DNA of 64,000 bases. It comes from Cytobacillus praedii. Its GTDB lineage: Bacteria > Bacillota > Bacilli > Bacillales > Cytobacillaceae. Each line of letters opens with the position of its first letter. Positions within the stretch are counted from its first letter, which is position 1. Positions 53,578 through 61,522 of the stretch are shown piece after piece. The notes under the pieces are model-generated. The model searched no databases. It was not told the DNA's origin and saw only the letters and a program-made list of their open reading frames with translations. The stretch is taken from NCBI RefSeq assembly GCF_001439605.1, contig NZ_LMBX01000015.1:62001-126000 (forward strand), given 5' to 3'. The position numbers and the translations under genes were made by a program.

Positions 53578-53603
53578 AATTAGCTAATTCTATAAGGCTT
53601 TTT
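53561..53603 (+). terminator. Intrinsic terminator of the DMT transporter gene
   Basis: A perfect 15-bp stem (53561-53575 with 53582-53596) is followed by GCTTTTTAA. The stop codon lies in the loop region. Confidence 0.88.
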
Positions 53604-53623
53604 AATGCTAACCTTCATTTCAT

Positions 53624-53659
53624 GAAGAAAGACGCTTTCCATATTTCAGAAAAGCGTCC
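53624..53659 (-). terminator. Terminator-like stem downstream of the ABC-F gene
   Basis: GACGCTTT (53631-53638) pairs with AAAGCGTC (53652-53659). On the minus strand the stem is followed by TTTCTTC. It lies about 130 bases past the ABC-F stop. Confidence 0.5.
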
Positions 53660-53787
53660 TTAACAGAAGACTCGACTTCAAGAAAATATATTCCCCTAAT
53701 ATGAGGAATTCAAAGACCATATTGAAGAAATACACTGCCGTTTACTACCCTTATTTACTGATTATCTCTTCAATTCTTCAAATTCAC

Positions 53788-55266
53788 CTACAAAGAAATC
53801 GTTTTTGTTGCAACTGTTTGCTGAAATGCCTGATCATGCTCAACAAAAACCATAGTGGGATTAAATCTTTGAATTAGCTCTTCAATCTGCATGCGCGAAT
53901 AAATATCAATAAAATTTAACGGTTCATCCCAAATATATAAATGAGCTTTTTCACATAAGCTTTTTGCTATAAGCAGCTTTTTCTTTTGTCCGCCAGAATA
54001 ATGTGATAGATCTTTCTCAAATTGAATTCGGTCAAAATCCATCTTGCGCAGGATGGATTTAAATAATGTTTCATCAATCTCATGCAATTCAATAAAGTCC
54101 GATAACAGTCCCTTCAAATGAGAAGTATCTTGCTGGACATAGGATATAACGAGACCTGAGCCTAACTGAATTGTACCTGTATGCTGTATGGGATGTCCTA
54201 GAATTAGTTTTAGAATGCTACTCTTTCCGCTTCCATTCTTTCCATCTAGTACAATTCGGTCACCTTGTTCAACATTAAAGCTAATTGGCTTATTCACTGG
54301 CTGGTCATCATACTTAACAGACACATCAGCCAAAACAATCCATTCATTTGCCTGAAATTCCAATGATTCTAATTTTAATGACTCGGTTTTTTCTACATTT
54401 TTTAGCAGTTTAGACTTTTCCTCAATCGCTTTTTGTTGCCTTGATTCAAGGTTCTTTGCTCTCTTCATCATCTTAGCCGCTTTATGTCCTACAAAACCTT
54501 TGTCTAGCTTAGAACCCGAATTTGTTGTCCCATTTTTGGAGGCTTCCACTTGACTGGACCAGCCAGCTGTTCGCTTTGAAGACTGTTTTAATCGCCCAAT
54601 GTCTTTTTGCAGACGCTGATTTGCTGCCTCTTCATGCTCTTGCTGTCTATCAAAATTTAACTTCCAAGATGAATAGTTACCGCTTTGCACTTCAATATTT
54701 GCTCTATTTATAGATAAGATATGGTCAACGCATCCATCTAAAAAGATTCTGTCATGTGAAATTAAAATAAACCCTTTTTTCTTCCTTAGATAATCAGAGA
54801 CAACCTTTCTAGCATCAATATCCAGATGATTCGTTGGCTCATCAATCAATAGAAATTGACCCTCATTCAAAAATAGTGCAGCCAGCAGCACCTTTGTTTG
54901 TTCTCCGTTTGATAATGTTTTAAATGGCCGGTACATAACCTCAGCATCAACATTTAGATAGGATATTTCACGAAGAAACTCCCAATCTTCTGCTTGGGGA
55001 CAAATTTCTTCTAAGATTTCATGTGTATATTTGTCTTTATCCGAAACTGGATAAGGGAAATAATTAAATACTACCGAAGAAATGATACTCCCGCTATACT
55101 CATAATTCCCTAATAATAGATTAAAAAATGTAGTTTTGCCTCGTCCATTCCTGCCGATAAAACCAAGTTTCCAATCTGTATCTATTTGAAAGTTTACATC
55201 TTCAAAAATATTATCAAAGCTGCTTGGATAAGAAAAAGTTAAGTTTTGAACCTGTATCATTGACAT
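53788..55266 (-). CDS. lsa: Lsa-family ABC-F ribosomal protection protein
   Basis: The 492-residue protein has two ABC domains in one chain without membrane segments: Walker A GRNGRGKTT and GKNGSGKSS, signatures LSNGEQTK and YSGGQKKK, and Walker B LLIDEPTNHLD and YIWDEPLNFID. The interdomain linker is charged. The overall layout and motifs (YVQQDTSHL, VMYRPFKTLS) match the Lsa group of antibiotic-resistance ABC-F proteins. These dislodge lincosamides, streptogramin A and pleuromutilins from the ribosome. ATG at 55266 follows AAAGGAGG by 7-8 bases. A long structured leader (55278-55712) points to antibiotic-induced expression. Confidence 0.88.
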   Translation of the reverse strand: MSMIQVQNLTFSYPSSFDNIFEDVNFQIDTDWKLGFIGRNGRGKTTFFNLLLGNYEYSGSIISSVVFNYFPYPVSDKDKYTHEILEEICPQAEDWEFLREISYLNVDAEVMYRPFKTLSNGEQTKVLLAALFLNEGQFLLIDEPTNHLDIDARKVVSDYLRKKKGFILISHDRIFLDGCVDHILSINRANIEVQSGNYSSWKLNFDRQQEHEEAANQRLQKDIGRLKQSSKRTAGWSSQVEASKNGTTNSGSKLDKGFVGHKAAKMMKRAKNLESRQQKAIEEKSKLLKNVEKTESLKLESLEFQANEWIVLADVSVKYDDQPVNKPISFNVEQGDRIVLDGKNGSGKSSILKLILGHPIQHTGTIQLGSGLVISYVQQDTSHLKGLLSDFIELHEIDETLFKSILRKMDFDRIQFEKDLSHYSGGQKKKLLIAKSLCEKAHLYIWDEPLNFIDIYSRMQIEELIQRFNPTMVFVEHDQAFQQTVATKTISL

Positions 55267-55277
55267 AATAATTCCTC

Positions 55278-55313
55278 CTTTGTATTTCAACACGTATTAC
55301 TTTTTATACAAAG
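55278..55313 (-). promoter_or_regulatory. Stem at the Shine-Dalgarno of the ABC-F gene
   Basis: On the minus strand CTTTGTAT (55306-55313) pairs with ATACAAAG (55278-55285). The second arm overlaps the AAAG of AAAGGAGG, so the stem may limit ribosome access until it is opened. Confidence 0.5.
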
Positions 55314-55338
55314 TCGGCACACCCATCTATTTACATAT

Positions 55339-55378
55339 CTCCGTATAAGTTTGATGGATACTATCGACTTATACGGAG
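55339..55378 (-). promoter_or_regulatory. Leader-peptide hairpin upstream of the ABC-F gene
   Basis: Perfect 12-bp arms CTCCGTATAAGT (55367-55378) and ACTTATACGGAG (55339-55350) span the last codons (LRIS) and stop of the 16-codon leader peptide. A ribosome stalled in these codons would open the stem and free the second arm to pair with GTATAA...AGT at about 55300-55310. Confidence 0.65.
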
Positions 55379-55411
55379 TAATACATGCGTTACAATCGTA
55401 TCTGTACTCAT
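55361..55411 (-). CDS. 16-residue leader peptide of the ABC-F gene
   Basis: MSTDTIVTHVLLRISR is encoded from an ATG with AAAGGAGAG 7 bases upstream and ends inside the hairpin at 55339-55378, 94 bases before the main start. The strong ribosome site, size and overlap with a stem are the hallmarks of leader peptides of macrolide, lincosamide and phenicol resistance genes. The peptide is probably a sensor of ribosome stalling and need not have another function. Confidence 0.7.
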   Translation of the reverse strand: MSTDTIVTHVLLRISR

Positions 55412-55461
55412 ATTATTCTCTCCTTTACTCGAAAAATTCACTTCTAATCTTTGAGAGAATC

Positions 55462-55493
55462 AAAAAATCCTCCCATTTTAAACTGGAAGGATT
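55462..55493 (-). terminator. Attenuator terminator in the ABC-F leader
   Basis: On the minus strand AATCCTTCC pairs with GGGAGGATT across a 10-base loop, followed by TTTTTT. It lies between the promoter and the leader peptide. Its first arm overlaps GACTAATCCT (55488-55497), which can instead pair with the upstream AGGATTAGTC. Confidence 0.75.
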
Positions 55494-55577
55494 AGTCATA
55501 TAATCATATTTAATAAGTCCTTATTAGCCAATAAACGATTGGCCAATAAGTTATAAACTGATTTATAAAAATGAATA

Positions 55578-55641
55578 GACTAATCCTATATTTTAAAATG
55601 CGAACTTGAATTTATTCGTTTTAAATAAAATATAGATTAGT
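55578..55641 (-). promoter_or_regulatory. Competing anti-terminator / anti-antiterminator stem
   Basis: Segment L1 (ACTAATC then TATATTTT, 55627-55641) pairs with L2 (AAAATATA, G, GATTAGT, 55579-55594) through 15 bp with one bulge. L2 also contains AGGATTAGTC, perfectly complementary to GACTAATCCT (55488-55497) in the terminator. The two pairings exclude each other. Confidence 0.7.
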
Positions 55642-55655
55642 TAATCATCGTTCAT
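55641..55655 (-). CDS. Micro-ORF MNDD in the ABC-F leader
   Basis: AAAGGA lies 7 bases before an ATG opening a four-codon ORF (MNDD-stop) whose stop touches segment L1. An overlapping frame from 55659 reads MNER-stop. A ribosome paused here would cover L1. Such very short ORFs precede attenuators of related ABC-F genes. Confidence 0.5.
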   Translation of the reverse strand: MNDD

Positions 55656-55683
55656 TCATCAGTCCTTTCACATATATTCTATA

Positions 55684-55712
55684 ATTATAACAATTTTTAT
55701 TATGAAATACAA
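55684..55712 (-). promoter_or_regulatory. Promoter of the ABC-F leader
   Basis: On the minus strand TTGTAT (55707-55712), a 17-base spacer and TATAAT (55684-55689). The predicted start at about 55677 gives a leader of roughly 410 bases. Confidence 0.65.
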
Positions 55713-55781
55713 TTTTGCATTGTATTCCTTTAACCTTCATTAGGAGGTATCCTAATTTGTATACATTGCATGCCCCTCAAA

Positions 55782-56837
55782 TTACTGCTTGCCGCTCTTT
55801 TGATAATTTGCATACAACTGACCACAAGCAGCATCTATATCCATTCCAAATTGACTTCTAATCGTCACATTGAGACTTGATGATTTTAATTCTTTATAAA
55901 AATTTACAACACGACTTTCGTCCACTTCATCAAACTTTAAAGGTGAACGAACGGTATGGTTATATCTAATTAAATTCACATGATATAGACTCCCAGCTTT
56001 ATATCGGCCTTTTAAAAGACTTACAACTCCTTTAGCATGATCAATTGAATCATTTACACCAGGCAGCATAATATAAGCGATGTAAACTTTTCTGGAAGTT
56101 ACACGAATATGCTCATCTAATATATCCAGCACATCTAGGAATGGATATCGATTATTAATTGGCATCAGCTTACTTCGTTGCTCATTAAAAGGAGAATGTA
56201 ACGAAAACGTCAGGTTAACTTGCGGATAATTCTGTGTCATTTTTTGGATGCTTGGTATAATCCCAATTGTTGAAATTGTTAGCCTGCGAGGGCTTAAAGC
56301 AAACAGCGCAGGATCAGTGAGTACATCTATGGCATCGAAAACCTGTACATTTGATAATGCTTCTCCCATCCCCATAAAAGAAATACTATCAATGGTATGT
56401 CCTTGTAAGTGAAAGAAGAGAATTTGGTCAGTTATTTCATCTGATGTCAAATTCCTTTTTAATCCAATATCCCCTGTTGCACAAAATTTACACCCAAAAC
56501 TGCAACCGCACTGAGAAGATATACAAAATGATTCCCACCCAGCTTTATATTTCATATTGACCGTTTCTACTTTTTCATTTCCTGAGATTTCAAATAAGAC
56601 CTTAGTGACTTGCTCAGAATGTTGTTCATTTAAAGGAACAACGTCTAAAATAGACTCACCGAATTCTTTAGCTAAAATTTCTCTTAACGATTTGGGAAGA
56701 ACAGTCATTTCATTAAATTTAGCTTTTCTTTCTTTAAAAATAGCATTCAAAATTTGTTTCATTCTATAACTAGGGTAATTATATTTCCTAAAGAATTCTT
56801 CTATTCTTCTATATTTATTCATTTGTCTTAATTGCAT
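55782..56837 (-). CDS. cfr: Cfr-family 23S rRNA (adenine2503-C8) methyltransferase, radical SAM
   Basis: The 351-residue protein has the radical-SAM cluster motif CSFGCKFC and the two catalytic cysteines expected for RlmN/Cfr enzymes: ESFCISSQ (about 110) and DIDAACGQLY near the C-terminus. The motifs ETVNMKYKAGWESFCISSQ and SFMGMGEAL match Cfr more closely than the housekeeping RlmN. Cfr methylates C8 of A2503 in the peptidyl-transferase centre and lowers binding of phenicols, lincosamides, oxazolidinones, pleuromutilins and streptogramin A. ATG at 56837 follows AAGGTGAG by 5 bases. It lies just upstream of the Lsa-type gene, in the same direction, and has its own leader with attenuator. Confidence 0.88.
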   Translation of the reverse strand: MQLRQMNKYRRIEEFFRKYNYPSYRMKQILNAIFKERKAKFNEMTVLPKSLREILAKEFGESILDVVPLNEQHSEQVTKVLFEISGNEKVETVNMKYKAGWESFCISSQCGCSFGCKFCATGDIGLKRNLTSDEITDQILFFHLQGHTIDSISFMGMGEALSNVQVFDAIDVLTDPALFALSPRRLTISTIGIIPSIQKMTQNYPQVNLTFSLHSPFNEQRSKLMPINNRYPFLDVLDILDEHIRVTSRKVYIAYIMLPGVNDSIDHAKGVVSLLKGRYKAGSLYHVNLIRYNHTVRSPLKFDEVDESRVVNFYKELKSSSLNVTIRSQFGMDIDAACGQLYANYQKSGKQ

Positions 56838-56920
56838 GTATCTCACCTTCCATATGACTCTCTAATTTTTTTGAGTAAATAGAAGGGAGTTTATCTATCC
56901 TTTAAGTTAAAGAAGAACAC

Positions 56921-56949
56921 AAAAAGCACCGATCAAATTATCGGTGCTA
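56921..56949 (-). terminator. Attenuator terminator upstream of the Cfr-type gene
   Basis: AGCACCGAT and ATCGGTGCT form a perfect 9-bp stem with a 6-base loop, followed by TTTT on the minus strand. It separates the 49-codon leader ORF from the methyltransferase by about 85 bases, with no second promoter that I can see between them. Confidence 0.78.
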
Positions 56950-56979
56950 GGCATTAATACACAAATAAATAAAAGTCAT

Positions 56980-57129
56980 TTATTCGTATGTTTTCATAGA
57001 TGCAATGCTCCGATAACTGTTTTGTATATGGTTGTATAGCTTAAAAAAGGACAGACTGCTCCCTTTATGTGCTAATCCATCACCAATTTTTGCATTTTTT
57101 CCAAACAAAATTCTAAAAACAGTTAACAT
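56980..57129 (-). CDS. 49-residue leader ORF of the Cfr-type gene
   Basis: The ATG has AAGGGAGGTG 6 bases upstream. The product starts MLTVFRILFGKNAKIGDGLA and ends NSYRSIASMKTYE. It is basic, with no signal peptide or known family. TAACTGTTTT at codons 2-5 (57116-57125) is complementary to AAAACAGTTA (57014-57023) near the end of the ORF. The adjoining TTATCGGAGC (57007-57016) can pair with GCACCGATAA at the terminator. This suggests a translation-dependent attenuator; a small functional protein is the alternative. Confidence 0.65.
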   Translation of the reverse strand: MLTVFRILFGKNAKIGDGLAHKGSSLSFFKLYNHIQNSYRSIASMKTYE

Positions 57130-57165
57130 CGCTTGCACCTCCCTTTGTCAAATTTATCTTTGAGT

Positions 57166-57194
57166 AATCTAACATAAAAGTAAGTATATGTAAA
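57166..57194 (-). promoter_or_regulatory. Promoter of the Cfr leader
   Basis: On the minus strand TTTACA (57189-57194), a 17-base spacer and TAGATT (57166-57171). The start at about 57159 lies 30 bases before the leader ORF. Confidence 0.55.
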
Positions 57195-57380
57195 GTAGAT
57201 TTCGAGAATGATTGCACAGAAAGTTTATATGTATTTCTTCACAAACTTTGTTTCCCTTGTTCAAAAGCATATACAATAACGAAAAAATACCTAACTTCAG
57301 TTGAGAAATTAGGATATTTTTACAACTATTCGTAAAATAATTACTCAGTTATTGCTGTTTACAGTATTTATTTGAATTGT

Positions 57381-58256
57381 TTATTCCTCCATACTCCCAT
57401 ATCCTTCCGGTGCAGGAATAGCAAATTCAGCGGAACGGCTGACGGCTTCCCACTCTTTCCATGTAGAAATACGTTTTTCTGTATGATCAATTGCTAAATC
57501 ATATACAAGGCTGCCTAGAATTAATCGAAGAGGAGGATTGTCACTATTAACCAGCTTCATCATAGCTTCAGCTGCCAGCTTAGGGTCGCTATCAGCCGAT
57601 TCAGTTGAATTTTGTGTAGCCAACTCCTCCCGTAATAAATCATACTCTTTTTTCTGTGCAGTCAAGCCCATTTTTAGATAGAGGTTTGTCCAGTAACCCC
57701 CGGGTTCGATAATAGATACCTTTATTCCAAAATGAGCAGCTTCTTGTGCTAAAGCTTCACTAAATCCCTCTAAAGCAAATTTACTAGCACTGTAGACTCC
57801 CGACATAGGACCAGTAATCAGTCCACCTATACTTGATATCTGTATAATATGGCCTGAACCTTGTGTCCTCAAGTGCGGCAATACAGCTTGACAAACCCAA
57901 ACCGCACCATAGTAATTGGTTTCCATTTGACTTCTTACTTCATCTTCACTAAATTCTTCAATCATTCCCAATACCATATTTCCTGCATTGTTTATGACAA
58001 TATCAAGCTTTCCAAAATGTGTAATGGCCGTTTCCACTTCGGAAAAAACGGCACTTCGATTAGTAACATCTAGCCTCAAGGGAAGCAGCCTTCCTTCAAA
58101 TTGGCTTTTTAATTCATTCAGCTTTTCAATATTTCTAGCAATACCAACCACCTTATCTCCTGATTCCAATGCTTTTTTTGTGAATTCATATCCTAATCCA
58201 CTGCTTGCACCTGTAATAAACCATACTCGTGTATTTTCATTGTTACTATAAGTCAT
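57381..58256 (-). CDS. SDR-family NAD(P)-dependent oxidoreductase
   Basis: The 291-residue enzyme has TGASSGLG (coenzyme loop), NNAGNMV, catalytic ISSIGGLITGPMSGVYSASK and a C-terminal extension typical of classical SDRs. It is distinct from the SDR at 49442. Substrate unknown. GGAGGGG precedes the ATG by 6-7 bases. It is monocistronic and lies upstream of the Cfr leader promoter. Confidence 0.9.
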   Translation of the reverse strand: MTYSNNENTRVWFITGASSGLGYEFTKKALESGDKVVGIARNIEKLNELKSQFEGRLLPLRLDVTNRSAVFSEVETAITHFGKLDIVINNAGNMVLGMIEEFSEDEVRSQMETNYYGAVWVCQAVLPHLRTQGSGHIIQISSIGGLITGPMSGVYSASKFALEGFSEALAQEAAHFGIKVSIIEPGGYWTNLYLKMGLTAQKKEYDLLREELATQNSTESADSDPKLAAEAMMKLVNSDNPPLRLILGSLVYDLAIDHTEKRISTWKEWEAVSRSAEFAIPAPEGYGSMEE

Positions 58257-58459
58257 AAATAATCCCCTCCACTAAAATTTAATTAATTCGGCTGCATTTA
58301 ATACCAATTACTTGAAGTTAACCACATCAAAAAAAAACAAAATAAAAAGCACAGGTGATCTGCCTATGCTCTGAATATAGAATAATGGATTCATATAGAA
58401 CATTGAAGCTATTGATGTCAATTTGAGATTCGTTTCATGGGGAGTTTCCCTTTTAAAAG

Positions 58460-58727
58460 AAGGCTTTGTTATTATTCATTGTTGATTTTCATGTTTATAT
58501 TAGGCGGAGAATTTCCTTCTAATATATACAGAGGAAGCTTAAGAGGCAGATATAAGCGGAGATTATCCGCTTAACTGCTCTATAAAAGACAAAATTCCAA
58601 GGTTTGGATAATATAAGCGGAAAAACTTCCTTTATTTTTAAAGAAATATGTGTATTTCCCAAATTAAACGTAATTTTTCCGTTAATTTTTCAAACATAGT
58701 AAATTCAACATTCATTTATAATAGAGC
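58460..58727. repeat. Palindrome-rich intergenic repeat, copy 2
   Basis: This 268-bp copy matches 23979-24247 almost throughout. Its central stem TAAGCGGA/TCCGCTTA is perfect here, whereas copy 1 has one changed base. The two copies are 34 kb apart in the same orientation. This suggests a dispersed non-coding element or structured transcript rather than a local duplication. Confidence 0.8.
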
Positions 58728-58796
58728 CTAAAAAAATGAGATATTGCATTTCTTCTCTTTTTTCCACAACGTATAATAAAGGTATCCTACTAGAGG

Positions 58797-58890
58797 TCAG
58801 TAGTCGAAAACAGAAACAAGCTTAGAGACTCCCAGTAATTTATTTTGAGGAATATGACAGGACCCTTCCCCTATAATAACCGTTGGTATG
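58797..58890 (-). pseudogene. Possible FolE (GTP cyclohydrolase I) C-terminal fragment
   Basis: The minus-strand frame contains GEGSCHIPQNKLLGVSKLVSVFDY, which resembles the conserved FolE segment around the catalytic histidine/GLSK motif. Only about 25 residues match and the catalytic residues are not complete, so this is at best a remnant. It could be chance. Confidence 0.2.
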
Positions 58891-58977
58891 ATTGTAGGTT
58901 TGAAATAAAGTTGTACCATATTACCCCTTTGGAATGTATAATCATCTATGTATTTTAAATTTAAAGGAAGTGAATTC

Positions 58978-59061
58978 ATGAGTGATTTAGAAAAAATTAA
59001 ACTCGTGAAGCCACCATTTCCCAAGCTGCGATGTTTTTCTTTCAAACCTATAATTATTTAG
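58978..59061 (+). CDS. 27-residue leader ORF of the MFS gene
   Basis: ATG at 58978 has AAAGGAAG 7 bases upstream. The product begins MSDLEKIKLVKPPFPKLRCF and ends KPIII. The TAG stop overlaps the AGGAG ribosome site of the MFS gene, whose TTG start is 12 bases later. A TATAAT lies at 58937-58942. Size, position and coupling suggest a leader peptide controlling the transporter, as for other drug-induced genes. Confidence 0.55.
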   Translation: MSDLEKIKLVKPPFPKLRCFSFKPIII

Positions 59062-59073
59062 GAGAGGATTATT

Positions 59074-60264
59074 TTGAAGAAAAACATCGGAAACAAAACA
59101 CCTAGCTTATTATTACTGATTGTATTAGTAGGCTTCCCACAAATTAGTGAAACTATTTTTAGCCCATCATTACCTTCTATCGCAGAAGCGTTTGAGACTT
59201 CTATGAGTAATGCACAGCTTACGATGAGTGTGTACTTTATCGCTTTTGCCTTCGGGGTATTTATCTTTGGGCGTTTATCCGATAAAATCGGTCGTCGCAA
59301 GGCAATGCTTTATGGGCTGTTTTTATATTTAGTTGGTAACGTACTTTGTTTAGCAGCAAATGAAATGGTTGTTTTATTAGTTGCGCGCTTTATTCAAGCG
59401 TTTGGTGCAAGTGTTGGCTCTGTCGTGACACAAACGATTTTGCGCGAAAGCTTTTCTGGCGTTGAGCGCCATAAATTGTTCGCTCAAATTTCAGCTGCCC
59501 TTGCCTTCACACCAGCCATTGGCCCATTAATCGGTGGCTTTACCGATTATTATTTTGGTTTTAAAGTCGTATTTTTGGTGTTAGTCGCTATGAGCATAAT
59601 TGTATTTTCCTATGCGTTTTTACGCTTACCTGAAACAGCACATGCTACAATTGAAATGAAGCCTCTACTGCCAATAGTAAGACGCATGATTACAAATGCT
59701 CGTCTATGGCGCTACGGCGTATTAATTGGCGGTATTAACGGTATATTATTTAGCTATTATACCGAAGCACCGTTTATTTTTACGCAATACTTTACACTAA
59801 CAAGTGCAATGTATGGTTTTTTAGGCATTATCGCTGCGCTAGCTTCTATTGCAGGTGCCATGCTATCTAAGCGACTCGTTAACCAAACAAAACCTGAGAA
59901 GATTATCGTACGCGGATTAGCCATTATGCTTATCGGTACATTGCTCGCTACTTCGGTACATTTTTTACCGAATTCATTACAAATGCTCACCATGATTGTT
60001 AGTGTGTTCATTATTTTATTTGGTACAGGGACCGCTTTACCAAACTGTTTAAGCTTAGCGCTCATTGACTTTCAAGACGTCATTGGTTCTGCAGGTGCGA
60101 TATTTAGCTTAGGTTATTATTTACTCGTTAGCGCTGCAATCTATGGAATGAGTGTTTTCCATAACGGAACAGTCCTTGCGATGCCACTATATTTTTTAGC
60201 ACTTGGGATTGTTATGCTTTTAATAAGCTTACCCTTACTCTATAAAAAAGAAGCGATGTTTTGA
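59074..60264 (+). CDS. Bcr/CflA-family MFS multidrug efflux transporter
   Basis: The 396-residue protein has 12 predicted transmembrane helices, MFS motif A in FGRLSDKIGRRKAMLYG and the drug/proton antiporter motif C-like stretch around AFTPAIGPLIGG. Closest by pattern to the Bcr/CflA drug-resistance group; substrates are unknown. TTG at 59074 follows AGGAGAGG by 7-9 bases. The third resistance-type gene in 7 kb, oriented opposite to the ABC-F and Cfr-type genes. A strong terminator follows about 175 bases after the stop. Confidence 0.87.
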   Translation: MKKNIGNKTPSLLLLIVLVGFPQISETIFSPSLPSIAEAFETSMSNAQLTMSVYFIAFAFGVFIFGRLSDKIGRRKAMLYGLFLYLVGNVLCLAANEMVVLLVARFIQAFGASVGSVVTQTILRESFSGVERHKLFAQISAALAFTPAIGPLIGGFTDYYFGFKVVFLVLVAMSIIVFSYAFLRLPETAHATIEMKPLLPIVRRMITNARLWRYGVLIGGINGILFSYYTEAPFIFTQYFTLTSAMYGFLGIIAALASIAGAMLSKRLVNQTKPEKIIVRGLAIMLIGTLLATSVHFLPNSLQMLTMIVSVFIILFGTGTALPNCLSLALIDFQDVIGSAGAIFSLGYYLLVSAAIYGMSVFHNGTVLAMPLYFLALGIVMLLISLPLLYKKEAMF

Positions 60265-60439
60265 TCATGTCGCTATGCTTTATAAAAGTTGCACCGTATT
60301 AATAAAAGATAAATGCTTAACCCTCACGCTATGTAATAGGGGTTACTATATCATTTAAAAGCCAAGTCGAAAATAAACTTTAGGTACCAAGAAAGTGATC
60401 GACCTTTTTTATAAAAAACTAAACTTAAATCTACTTGGT

Positions 60440-60485
60440 AAGAATCCATTTTGAACAATCTTTTTCAAAATGGATTCTTTTTATT
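60440..60485 (+). terminator. Intrinsic terminator of the MFS gene
   Basis: A near-perfect 16-bp stem (60440-60455 with 60464-60479) is followed by TTTTTATT. The 175 bases between it and the MFS stop hold no gene. Confidence 0.82.
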
Positions 60486-60535
60486 TATCATAAACTGTAG
60501 ACTTTATTATGATAATATCCGAAAGATTTTTATTG

Positions 60536-61066
60536 TTATTCTTCATAATCTTCCTTCAGACAAATCTCGATAAATTCAAAAATATTTCTTGCCTCAACAG
60601 AACGATTTCCCCAATCATGCCAAAAGTACAATACTTGTCCTGCCACTCCAGCATCAGATGGATCTGTATCAATGCAAAGATAATCACCGCCACCATTCAC
60701 TGCAATTGGAATCCATTTTGAATTCCACAGAAATGGCTTAAGTTCTTTTTCAAAATCCAGCTCTAAATCATCATCTGGATCGAATTCTTCTTGTAAAAAA
60801 CACCAATTATTTAAAATTTCTGAAGCAGGTGATAGAGTCAAATTCCTTACAAATGAGTTCACCCCAGGTTCCCAATCTTGTCCGTTGTACACCCTGTAAA
60901 AACTTTTCATTTCGTCAGGAAGTTTAACTCCCAATGTATCCTCTATAAGTTGAAGCTCTTCATCACTTGCACCCGACTGGAGATTTAATGAGTCTTTAAA
61001 GTTCCTATCATAATTTGATCCTCTTTCAATAATACGCTGCCATAACCATTCAGCTTTGTTTAACAT
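60536..61066 (-). CDS. SMI1/KNR4 family protein
   Basis: The 176-residue soluble protein has the SMI1/KNR4 pattern: SGASDEELQLIEDTLGVKLPDEMKSFYRVYNGQDW (about 32-66), WIPIAVNGGGDYLCIDTDP and a C-terminal FEFIEICLKED. Many family members are immunity proteins of contact-dependent toxins. No toxin gene is next to it, so the role is open. GGGGAGGAG precedes the ATG. The upstream region to 61522 holds no gene I recognise. Confidence 0.85.
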   Translation of the reverse strand: MLNKAEWLWQRIIERGSNYDRNFKDSLNLQSGASDEELQLIEDTLGVKLPDEMKSFYRVYNGQDWEPGVNSFVRNLTLSPASEILNNWCFLQEEFDPDDDLELDFEKELKPFLWNSKWIPIAVNGGGDYLCIDTDPSDAGVAGQVLYFWHDWGNRSVEARNIFEFIEICLKEDYEE

Positions 61067-61522
61067 ATTTTTCTCCTCCCCTCACGTCTCAAACATAATA
61101 CTTTAGCTAATCTTTACACTTATTGAAATATCTTGCCTAATCGTTGAAGGACATTCTTTCAAAATGCCACACTAGCAGTGCCAAAAATTTTCAATTTTCC
61201 TTAGGATTCATCCTCTATTAAATGACCCTATAATGATAATAGGCATTTTTCCTTGTTACAAAAAAAGCTCCCTTTTCTTGTATAAACCAAAACTTTTATT
61301 AGCTGTATTACAATATCCGAAGTATTGCTTTTCAACCCCCTGTGAATGGTAGATGCACAACGATAACACCCTCTATTTTAACTTAAATTGGAAGGATTGT
61401 TTGCAATTCTTATTCCATAAAATAGTTTACGGAATAGAATGCTTCTCCCTTCACTTATAAGACCAGTTAAATTGGTAGACGCCCTTGTATCATTTGTTCA
61501 GTAAACGTAATTTTTTATAAAC

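Noticed and set aside
58797-59045. 82-codon minus-strand ORF as a complete gene
   Set aside because: It overlaps the leader and promoter of the MFS gene on the opposite strand. Only its end resembles a known protein, so at most a fragment is listed.
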